From Chryseobacterium sp. GVT01B (GTDB lineage Bacteria > Bacteroidota > Bacteroidia > Flavobacteriales > Weeksellaceae): a DNA stretch of 64,000 nucleotides. Positions 55,626 to 62,422 of the stretch are shown here, one piece after another. Where the stretch lies: positions 248,001-312,000 of the forward strand of contig NZ_JAHXYI010000002.1 in NCBI RefSeq assembly GCF_019970045.1. The letters run 5' to 3'. Below the pieces are notes generated by a model, which saw nothing but the letters and a program-made list of their open reading frames with translations, did no database searches and had not been told where the DNA came from. The position numbers and the translations under genes were made by a program. How positions within the stretch are numbered: position 1 is the first letter of the stretch; the number at the start of each line of letters is the position of its first letter.

Positions 55626-57002
55626 ATGAACACATATCCGAAACGATGGCAGGCACTCAATTTTCTGATTGCAGGTGCTTTTCTCTCACCGCTGGATTAT
55701 TTTATTGTCAATATGGCTTTGCCTTCTATCAAAAAGGCATTCAGCGCCAGCGATCATCAGCTTCAGATGGTCATTGCCATTTATGGACTTACCTATGCAG
55801 CACTTGTTGTTTGTGGAGGAAGATTGGGTGATATTTACGGCCGTAAAAAAGTATTTATATCAGGATTATATACTTTCCTGTTCTCATCTCTGGCCTGTGC
55901 CTTCTCTCCTGATGTTACATGGCTGATTATTTTCCGACTGTTTCAAGGCGTTGGAGCATCATTGCTTGCACCGCAGGTATTGGCTTCTATAAAGGATCTT
56001 TTCAGCAGTCAGGAGCAGCCTAAGGCTGTGAGCCTTTTCAGTTCGGTATTTGGGCTTGCTTCAGTGGCAGGACAATTGCTTGGCGGAGCTCTTCTAAGTA
56101 TGCATTGGGGAAATTTTTCCTGGGAAATGGTTTTTCTTGTGAATGTACCCATTACTGTGATCTGTATTCTGGGAATCCATTTTACCATGAGTGACAGCAA
56201 TAAGAAAGAACAGACAGGTATTGACTTTACAGGAGCTTTATTATTAATTCTGGCTTTACTTATGCTCATCTGCCCTCTTATTTTCGGACAAAAATTTGAG
56301 TGGGCCTGGTGGATTTTCGGAGTTATTCTTTCCGGAATCTTATTATTAATCGTGTTTCTGAGATATGAGAAAAAGCAGCTGCAAAAAAGCCGTCCGGTAC
56401 TTATAGATCCGGCACTGCTGCAATATAAACCTTTTGCATTAAGCCTTCTTATTATTTTCTTTTACAATTTCACCGCTGGTTTATTCATTTGTTATCCTTA
56501 TTACCTTCAGCAGTTTCTTCATCAGAACTCAATGCAGACAGGATTGGCTATCGTTCCTTATGGACTTGCATTTTTTCTGGCACCATTGATCACTTCACGG
56601 ACAAAACTGGCCACTGACAAAATGATCTACGTAGGATTGGGATTATTGTTGTTCGGATTTATACTCAGTGCAGCAGCTTTCTATTTTCAGCAAAAACCAT
56701 CTTTTATTACTCATATTACCCTTTTTATTGCCGGATTTGGGCACGGAACCATTATGCCGGTTATGATGCGCACAGCTATTTCTCTGGTTTCTAAAGATAA
56801 AGCAGGTCAGGCTTCCGGTCTGGTAAGCATTGGAATTCAAATTGGCAGTGTAACCGGAGGGGCTGTTATCGGGACTTTATTTTTTAATCTGATCCCTATT
56901 CTGGGATTCAAAGAAGCATTTGTGGCAGCGGTAGGAATGATTGGTATTTTTCAACTTATTGGAATAGGAGCAGGAAGCAGATTGAAGAAATTCATTGATT
57001 AA
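55626..57002 (+). CDS. MFS drug-exporter-like transporter (DHA2, 14 helices)
   Basis: This 458-residue protein has about 14 membrane segments. It has the MFS motif A GGRLGDIYGRKKVFISG (about 63-79), motif C-like GLASVAGQLLGGALLSM, and LDYFIVNMALPSIKKAF near the N-terminus, typical of EmrB/QacA-type proton antiporters. It is divergent from an AraC regulator with back-to-back promoters. A small NTF2-like gene follows. The exported compound is unknown. Confidence 0.88.
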   Translation: MNTYPKRWQALNFLIAGAFLSPLDYFIVNMALPSIKKAFSASDHQLQMVIAIYGLTYAALVVCGGRLGDIYGRKKVFISGLYTFLFSSLACAFSPDVTWLIIFRLFQGVGASLLAPQVLASIKDLFSSQEQPKAVSLFSSVFGLASVAGQLLGGALLSMHWGNFSWEMVFLVNVPITVICILGIHFTMSDSNKKEQTGIDFTGALLLILALLMLICPLIFGQKFEWAWWIFGVILSGILLLIVFLRYEKKQLQKSRPVLIDPALLQYKPFALSLLIIFFYNFTAGLFICYPYYLQQFLHQNSMQTGLAIVPYGLAFFLAPLITSRTKLATDKMIYVGLGLLLFGFILSAAAFYFQQKPSFITHITLFIAGFGHGTIMPVMMRTAISLVSKDKAGQASGLVSIGIQIGSVTGGAVIGTLFFNLIPILGFKEAFVAAVGMIGIFQLIGIGAGSRLKKFID

Positions 57003-57039
57003 AAGACATTTAAACAACAAAAAAATTATACATTTAAAT

Positions 57040-57429
57040 ATGAGCAATACAGAAAAAATTATTTGGGAAATAGAAGAGTTTCACAGGAATATTGAAAAAT
57101 GGTTTCAGGGTAAAACAGATAATCAGGAAAGTCTTTACAACAAATTATTATCCGGATTCTCACCGGATTTCAAATTGATTAATGGAAACGGAGATACTGT
57201 TACGCTATCTATGCTTGGAGAATGGCTTCCCACCGTATTTGGAAAATTCCCGGAACGAAATATTCAGGTTGAAAATATAGAAGTACATTATTCCGATTAT
57301 CACGGTCTTGCCACCTATATTGAGACTCAGATTACGGGAAAAACCACAAACAGGAGACAATCGTCAGCTGTTTTTCTATTAAATGAAGAAAAAGCGTTGT
57401 GGTTTCATCTTATTGAAAACTGGATATAA
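57040..57429 (+). CDS. NTF2-like (DUF4440-type) small protein
   Basis: A 129-residue protein beginning MSNTEKIIWEIEEFHRNIEK. A helical start, FSPDFKLINGNGDTVTLSML, a beta-rich centre (IQVENIEVHYSDYHGLATYIETQI) and an end WFHLIENWI suit the cone-shaped NTF2/SnoaL fold. The start at 57040 is preferred over the in-frame ATG at 56995, which lies inside the MFS gene. It is probably co-transcribed with the exporter. The role is unknown. Confidence 0.75.
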   Translation: MSNTEKIIWEIEEFHRNIEKWFQGKTDNQESLYNKLLSGFSPDFKLINGNGDTVTLSMLGEWLPTVFGKFPERNIQVENIEVHYSDYHGLATYIETQITGKTTNRRQSSAVFLLNEEKALWFHLIENWI

Positions 57430-57435
57430 ATATAT

Positions 57436-57471
57436 AACAGCCCTGATCATCTAAGAATGTTCAGGGCTGTT
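57436..57471. terminator. Bidirectional terminator
   Basis: AACAGCCCTGA (57436-57446) and TCAGGGCTGTT (57461-57471) form an 11-bp stem between the convergent genes ending at 57429 and 57493. Confidence 0.75.
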
Positions 57472-57492
57472 TAATTGTAGATTTTCTTTTAC

Positions 57493-58143
57493 TTATTCAG
57501 ACCACGGCGAATGTAAGATACAATCACAGAAGTTTCTCCTTTGGAAATTCGGGATCATGAAGGCACAAACATCAGCTTTTATATTTCCAAAAGTGGTTTC
57601 TGTTTTATGTTCAAAACCACCGAAAAAAGTAGGAATAATCTTCTTTTTAAAATCATTTCTCGGAAAAGCCCTGAGAATTTCCTCCCGATGTTCTGTACTC
57701 AGGTTTTCATATCCTTCTCCCATCACATCCAATCCTACTCCGGAATACATTAAGGCTACTTCATTCTCTTTATGTTCTGCAATTCCAATGGTAGTGTGAA
57801 GCGCAATGGTATCCCAAACCAGCTGGAGTTTATCCTGAGCAATCCCATGTCCTTTCAAAAAGTCTCTTGCAGCATTGGCTCCGTCTACCTCAAACCTCAG
57901 GTCAGAACTGCTGTAATGAGCAACAAGTCCCAAATCATGAAAGACCGATGCGACGTATAATAACTCTGTATCATGAGCCTTGTTTTCCCGTTTGGCATTC
58001 AGTGATGAGAATAAAAAAACACGCAGAGAATGATTATAAATAAATTCTGTTCCGTGTTCCAATAGCAGTTCTGTGGCTTCTGTTGCGATTTTACTGTCCG
58101 GAATGATGATTCCGGCAACTTCTTTCATACGATGTACTGACAT
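57493..58143 (-). CDS. HD domain hydrolase
   Basis: This 216-residue protein has the HD metal motif: a histidine in FIYNHSLRVFLFS, H-D in ASVFHDLGLVAHY, and further histidines in IALHTTIGI and AEHKENEVALMYSG. It resembles the HD proteins related to cyanamide hydratase rather than nucleotide phosphohydrolases of the RelA type; the substrate is unknown. It sits 91 bases from an AraC gene, and its promoter region holds half-sites matching those before that AraC gene, so it is probably a regulated target. Confidence 0.85.
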   Translation of the reverse strand: MSVHRMKEVAGIIIPDSKIATEATELLLEHGTEFIYNHSLRVFLFSSLNAKRENKAHDTELLYVASVFHDLGLVAHYSSSDLRFEVDGANAARDFLKGHGIAQDKLQLVWDTIALHTTIGIAEHKENEVALMYSGVGLDVMGEGYENLSTEHREEILRAFPRNDFKKKIIPTFFGGFEHKTETTFGNIKADVCAFMIPNFQRRNFCDCILHSPWSE

Positions 58144-58162
58144 AGCTTTATGTAATTTTATC

Positions 58163-58222
58163 CAAAGGTATCCTGATTACAGGTACCTGAGAATATCAAT
58201 AAATACTGATGACATGTCAAAA
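58163..58222 (-). promoter_or_regulatory. Promoter and candidate AraC operator of the HD gene
   Basis: The minus-strand -7 box TACCTTTG (58163-58170) is an exact match. Half-sites ATATCAATA (58193-58201) and ATGTCAAAA (58214-58222), 21 bp apart, lie at about -37 and -58. The second is identical to the half-sites at 59161 and 59182. Confidence 0.5.
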
Positions 58223-58234
58223 TTTCAAACTGTT

Positions 58235-59092
58235 TTACACCCCGAGGTGGATGAAATTACTGCGATAGTTCACCGGAGATATTTCCGTGTTTTTTTTGAA
58301 AAAGTGGCTGAATTGTTCCGAGGTCCCGAAATTAAGCTGATAAGCAATCTCTTTTACAGTATAAGAGCTAAACTGAAGAAGTCTTTTCGCTTCCGCAACA
58401 ATCTGTCCGTTGATGATCTCTTTTGCGCTTTTATTACTGCATCGTTTACACAGGTCGCTCAATCTTCGTGGGGTAATATTCAACATATCTGAATAGTCGT
58501 TTACTGCATGCAGATTATGAAACTGACTGCTCAACAGCTCCATAAATTTGCGGTAAATGATATAATCCTGGCTGTCAAAAGTTTCTTCCTTTACGATTTT
58601 TATATTAGCTAATTTGATCATAATGATCTTTAAATAGGCAGCCAATACATCCATCTGATTGGTATAAGACTCTGCTTTGTATTCTGTCAGTAAGATCTTA
58701 AACAAACTTAAGAATTCGTCTGTTTCAGTCTGATCCGGTAACAGCTGTTGATTCGCTGCGGCATTATTAAACAAAACCGCTTTACAGTTACTGGCACTGG
58801 AAGGCACTCTTTCCCAAAAACAGTCTCCAAAAGAAATAAGATAACCACAGATATCAAAATGATTTTCCAACTTACAGATCTGTCCTTTAGAGAGTAAAAA
58901 TATTTTTTGACCTGCAATATCAAAAGTATGTTCATCTACGGTCAGCACACCTCTACCGTTCTCAACCATTAAAATATGGTGATAATTGAGTCGTACAAAG
59001 TTTTCGGAATAAGGAATTTCATCCTCCAACCGCTTTACGGAAAAAGAATGATCAATAACAGATTCGGTTAAAATTCCTGAGACCTGTTTCAT
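58235..59092 (-). CDS. AraC family transcriptional regulator
   Basis: This 285-residue regulator has an N-terminal cupin-like domain (HHILMVENGRGVLTVDEHTFDI) and a C-terminal double HTH ending YTVKEIAYQLNFGTSEQFSHFFKKNTEISPVNYRSNF. The start at 59092 (MKQVSGILTESVIDHSF) is preferred, since a longer version would include the predicted operator and promoter. It stands between the HD gene and an MFS gene. The same 9-base half-site occurs in its own promoter and before the HD gene, which suggests control of both. Confidence 0.88.
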   Translation of the reverse strand: MKQVSGILTESVIDHSFSVKRLEDEIPYSENFVRLNYHHILMVENGRGVLTVDEHTFDIAGQKIFLLSKGQICKLENHFDICGYLISFGDCFWERVPSSASNCKAVLFNNAAANQQLLPDQTETDEFLSLFKILLTEYKAESYTNQMDVLAAYLKIIMIKLANIKIVKEETFDSQDYIIYRKFMELLSSQFHNLHAVNDYSDMLNITPRRLSDLCKRCSNKSAKEIINGQIVAEAKRLLQFSSYTVKEIAYQLNFGTSEQFSHFFKKNTEISPVNYRSNFIHLGV

Positions 59093-59130
59093 AAGGAAAT
59101 TTTTAATAAAGATAGAAAGATTTTGAAATG

Positions 59131-59190
59131 CAAGATTAACAAGGAATAATGAACTTGAAAATGTCAAAAAACACCTAACGGATGTCAAAA
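59131..59190 (-). promoter_or_regulatory. Candidate autoregulatory operator of the AraC gene
   Basis: ATGTCAAAA occurs at 59161-59169 and 59182-59190, exactly 21 bp apart. A near-consensus minus-strand -7 box TAATCTTG (59131-59138, one mismatch) gives the same spacing as at the HD gene promoter. Confidence 0.5.
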
Positions 59191-59202
59191 TTCCCTGAAA
59201 AA

Positions 59203-60360
59203 TTATAATTTCCTGAATACTTTCATCTGTCCGGCCATAACCGCCAGTAAAATCCCGAAACAGGCAAAAAGACTGTATGAATACCTGAGATCAAAACTCT
59301 CAGCAATGTATCCGATAAGAGGCGGCCCCATCAGAAATCCTAAAAATGAAATACTGGATACAAACGATAGTGCAATACTTGGTGCAACAGTACTTACCTT
59401 TCCCACAGTGCTGTAAACTGACGGTACGCTCAGGGAACTTCCAAGACCAATAATCATAAAAGCAATGATACAAATCCATAATTCCGGGAAGAAAACGCTT
59501 AGAAAAAGTCCTCCGCTCATCAGAATACCACAACATTGCAAAACGATCTTTTTGCCATACTTTTCTATGATTCTGTTCCCGATAAACCTACCTAAAGTCA
59601 TCATTAAAATAAAACTTGTATATCCCAGTATCACAAGGTTTTCAGGTGCTTTAACTATAGTTTGAAAATAAACCCCGCTCCAGTCGAACATGGCTCCTTC
59701 AATCGCCATACTCAGAAATCCTATGATTCCCAAACCAAACAGTGTAGGGTTCACAGATTTAAAAATTGACCGGGTTTGCGGCTCTGCTTTATGAATAATA
59801 TTAGTCAGATTTCTTTTACTATAGAACCAAAGTACTCCTACCAGAATAAAAATAGTAACAAAATGATAGAAAGTTCCCACATGAAGGTTAATCATCAATA
59901 AACCAACAACAGCTCCCGTAAGACCAGCAAAACACCAGGCTCCGTGATAGGAAGAGAGAAGAGATCTCTTGGTAATAGATTCTATTTCAATAGCCTGCGT
60001 ATTGATCGCTATATTGCACATATTTCCGGAAACCCCAAAGAAGAACAGAACAACTGCCAGCGTCCAATAAGAAGGTGATAAACCAATCAACAAAAGAAAA
60101 AAAGGATATAATAAAAAAACTCTTTTAATAATCCAGCTGCTTCCATAGATACTGATCAGTTTTCCAGCCAAAACCATCGTGGAAAGCTGTCCTATCGGCA
60201 TCAGAAGTAATAATGTTCCCAGTTCTGCCTCATTGATGGAAAGTGCATTTTTAATGATAGGAATCCGGCTGGCCCAGGAAGAAAAAACAAGTCCGTGGGC
60301 AAAGAAAAGTAAGAAACAGGCTGTTGGCATTTTTGCATTAAAAGATTCTCTCTCGTTCAT
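59203..60360 (-). CDS. MFS transporter, YbjJ-like
   Basis: This 385-residue protein has about 12 membrane segments. FAHGLVFSSWASRIPIIKNAL with LGTLLLLMPIGQLSTMVLAGKLI is the pattern of YbjJ-like transporters. The start at 60360 (MNERESFNAKM) is chosen because an exact -7 box (60388-60395) lies just upstream and inside any longer version. The substrate is unknown. Direct repeats 21 bp apart precede its promoter, which suggests AraC-type control. Confidence 0.85.
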   Translation of the reverse strand: MNERESFNAKMPTACFLLFFAHGLVFSSWASRIPIIKNALSINEAELGTLLLLMPIGQLSTMVLAGKLISIYGSSWIIKRVFLLYPFFLLLIGLSPSYWTLAVVLFFFGVSGNMCNIAINTQAIEIESITKRSLLSSYHGAWCFAGLTGAVVGLLMINLHVGTFYHFVTIFILVGVLWFYSKRNLTNIIHKAEPQTRSIFKSVNPTLFGLGIIGFLSMAIEGAMFDWSGVYFQTIVKAPENLVILGYTSFILMMTLGRFIGNRIIEKYGKKIVLQCCGILMSGGLFLSVFFPELWICIIAFMIIGLGSSLSVPSVYSTVGKVSTVAPSIALSFVSSISFLGFLMGPPLIGYIAESFDLRYSYSLFACFGILLAVMAGQMKVFRKL

Positions 60361-60387
60361 TATAACAGGTAATAAAAATTCCTTTTG

Positions 60388-60450
60388 CAAAGGTAGACAC
60401 GCTCCCCTATTAAAATCTAGTTCATTTTTGTCATTTTTATGTTCCATTTT
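60388..60450 (-). promoter_or_regulatory. Promoter and candidate AraC operator of the MFS gene
   Basis: The minus-strand -7 box TACCTTTG (60388-60395) is exact. GTTCATTTTT (60420-60429) and GTTCCATTTT (60441-60450) agree in 8 of 10 bases, 21 bp apart. The AT-rich context makes chance similarity possible. Confidence 0.4.
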
Positions 60451-60462
60451 AACCAATAACAA

Positions 60463-60494
60463 AAAAACACCCGGTCTTTGAACCGGGTGTTTTA
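60463..60494 (-). terminator. Terminator of the AraC gene ending at 60498
   Basis: A 9-bp stem ACACCCGGT (60467-60475) / ACCGGGTGT (60482-60490), with seven T following on the minus strand. Confidence 0.85.
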
Positions 60495-60497
60495 TAT

Positions 60498-61412
60498 CTA
60501 ATTGAAAGATTGTCTGTAGCTCAGAGGCGTTTTATCTGTTTTCTTTTTAAACAGCTTATTGAATGACTGCGGATGCTCAAATCCTAGCGCATAGGCTACT
60601 TCAGATACAGAAAAACCTGTGGTAGTAAGATATTCTTTCGCCTTTTCAATCAGTTTTTCATGAATATGCTGCTGGGCATTCAGCCCGGTAAGGTTACGAA
60701 GCATATCACTCAGGTAATGTGGTGATAAATTAAGAGTGGAAGCCAGAAATTCTACTGTAGGAAGTCCTTTATTCAAGGTTTCCTGCTGATTAAAATAATT
60801 TTCAAGCACAGCATCCATCTTCGTCAACAGATCACTGTTTACAGCTTTTCTCGTGATAAACTGTCTTTTATAGAAACGGTTACTGTAATTGAGAAGAACA
60901 TCCATATAAGAAATGATAACATCCTGGCTTACTTCATCAATCGTTGTATTCAATTCATTTTCAATAGTATTCAGCAGTCCTGTTATCGTTGTTTTTTCCT
61001 GATCAGACAGATGCAGTGCCTCATTCGTATCGTAAGAAAAGAAACCGAAGTTTTTGATATTCTTTGCTAAAGGATAGCTTCTGATAAAATCCGGGTGTAC
61101 CAGTAACGTATAACCGCAATATTCTGCATTCTCATCAGTGGAAAGTACCTGTCCGGGTGCAGTGAACATCATTCCTCCTTCATTGAAATCATAATATCCC
61201 TGCCCATAGCCCATTTTCCCGGTGGTAGAATATTTATACGAAATTTTATAAAAATTCAGGATAAAACTTCTTTTCAGCATATCCTTTTTAATGCTCATTT
61301 TCGTATTATCCACAAGGCTTACCAACGGATGAAGCGGTTTTGGGAGCTGCAGCATGTCGTGCAGTTCTGATATGGATGAGATTTTCAGAGGAATGTTATC
61401 TTTCTTTTCCAT
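60498..61412 (-). CDS. AraC family transcriptional regulator
   Basis: This 304-residue regulator has an N-terminal cupin-like part (GGMMFTAPGQVLSTDENAEYCGYTLLVHPDF) and a C-terminal double HTH: PTVEFLASTLNLSPHYLSDMLRNLTGLNAQQH and FSVSEVAYALGFEHPQSFNKLFKKKTDKTPLSYRQ. This group is often paired with SDR or oxidoreductase genes. An SDR gene lies directly upstream on the same strand, and its promoter holds a 10-base direct repeat spaced 21 bp apart, so it is the likely target. Confidence 0.92.
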   Translation of the reverse strand: MEKKDNIPLKISSISELHDMLQLPKPLHPLVSLVDNTKMSIKKDMLKRSFILNFYKISYKYSTTGKMGYGQGYYDFNEGGMMFTAPGQVLSTDENAEYCGYTLLVHPDFIRSYPLAKNIKNFGFFSYDTNEALHLSDQEKTTITGLLNTIENELNTTIDEVSQDVIISYMDVLLNYSNRFYKRQFITRKAVNSDLLTKMDAVLENYFNQQETLNKGLPTVEFLASTLNLSPHYLSDMLRNLTGLNAQQHIHEKLIEKAKEYLTTTGFSVSEVAYALGFEHPQSFNKLFKKKTDKTPLSYRQSFN

Positions 61413-61445
61413 GATATAAAATTATAAATTATTTGATTGAAAAGA

Positions 61446-61480
61446 CAGTATAAATGTGATTTACTTTATACTGCCTTCCA
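61446..61480 (-). terminator. Terminator of the SDR gene
   Basis: A 9-bp stem CAGTATAAA (61446-61454) / TTTATACTG (61465-61473) lies 18 bases after the SDR stop; TCTTTTC follows on the minus strand. Confidence 0.6.
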
Positions 61481-61490
61481 AAAAAGCTGA

Positions 61491-62288
61491 TTAAATAAAC
61501 TGTTTGCCAAACTGTTCTCTGAATGCTTCATCACCTAATTCAAGGCGCTGTGCATAGATTGCTTTAGCATCTTCTCCTGCTACATATCTCAGCTGTTTTT
61601 TGCCATCTGTAGCAGCCTCGTACACCACTGCTGCAATCTGCTCAGGAGTAGAAGCAGCTTCCATCATTCCTTCCATTTTAGAAAACAGAGAATTCGTCAT
61701 GTCTTCATACGCCGGACTGGATGCTGAGTCCAGAGAACGGCTTACAAAATCTGTTTTGATTCCTCCGGGAGAAACAGTTTTAACACCTATTCCAAAGGTA
61801 TTAAGCTCAAAAGCTAAACTTTCGCTCCATCCTTCAAGTGCCCACTTGGTAGCATGATAAGTAGAGCCTAACGGGAATGCAACCAGTCCACCTATAGACG
61901 TTGTAGAAATGAACATTCCTTTTTTCTGTTCTCTGAAGTAAGGAATAAATGCCTGGGTAACGCGTAGAACGCCTAATAAATTCGTGTCAAGCTGTTTTAC
62001 GATCTGCTCATCCGAAAGAGCTTCCAAAGGGCCTATAAGCCCATATCCTGCATTGTTGTAAACCACATCAATATCTCCCAGCTCAATAACGTGTTTAGCG
62101 GTTGACTTTATCTGCTCCGGATTAGTAACATCCAGTGGAAGTACAATCACGTTCTCCAGAGCCGCAAGATCAGTTGCTGCTTCGGGGTTTCTCATTGTAG
62201 CGATTACTCTCCATCCGTTGTTTTGAAATAATTGGGCAGTTGCTTTTCCTAATCCTGTAGAAGCACCTGTTATAAAAATTGTTTTCAT
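61491..62288 (-). CDS. SDR family oxidoreductase
   Basis: This 265-residue classical short-chain dehydrogenase has TGASTGLGKATAQ (residues 7-19) for the dinucleotide, VYNNAGYGLIGPLE, the catalytic serine in STTSIGGLVAFP and the Y-x-x-x-K pair in STYHATKWALEGWSESL. The start at 62288 (MKTIFITGAS) matches the family, and a longer version at 62315 would run into the predicted promoter. The substrate is unknown. It is probably activated by the AraC protein encoded at 60498-61412. Confidence 0.92.
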   Translation of the reverse strand: MKTIFITGASTGLGKATAQLFQNNGWRVIATMRNPEAATDLAALENVIVLPLDVTNPEQIKSTAKHVIELGDIDVVYNNAGYGLIGPLEALSDEQIVKQLDTNLLGVLRVTQAFIPYFREQKKGMFISTTSIGGLVAFPLGSTYHATKWALEGWSESLAFELNTFGIGVKTVSPGGIKTDFVSRSLDSASSPAYEDMTNSLFSKMEGMMEAASTPEQIAAVVYEAATDGKKQLRYVAGEDAKAIYAQRLELGDEAFREQFGKQFI

Positions 62289-62312
62289 TTTTCTTTGTTT
62301 AAAATTACAGGA

Positions 62313-62375
62313 CAAAGTTCAGTATTACAACAAACCCGGGAGTTGCCAAAATGGGGTAAGCTGTAGCCAAAATGG
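62313..62375 (-). promoter_or_regulatory. Promoter and candidate AraC operator of the SDR gene
   Basis: GCCAAAATGG occurs twice, at 62345-62354 and 62366-62375, exactly 21 bp apart. A near-consensus minus-strand -7 box GAACTTTG (62313-62320, one mismatch) puts the half-sites at about -39 and -60, the usual place for AraC activators. Confidence 0.55.
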
Positions 62376-62399
62376 ATTCTCAAATACATTTGTTTTTTG

Positions 62400-62407
62400 T
62401 AAGTTTG
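62400..62407 (+). promoter_or_regulatory. Predicted -7 box of the SWIM-finger protein gene
   Basis: TAAGTTTG matches TAnnTTTG, 15 bases before the ATG at 62423. Confidence 0.45.
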
Positions 62408-62422
62408 CCCTCATCAATTTTT

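Noticed and set aside
55555-55656. Longer start of the AraC gene
   Set aside because: It would run through the divergent promoters and the MFS start.
60361-60462. Longer start of the YbjJ-like transporter
   Set aside because: It would include the exact -7 box at 60388-60395 and the direct repeats.
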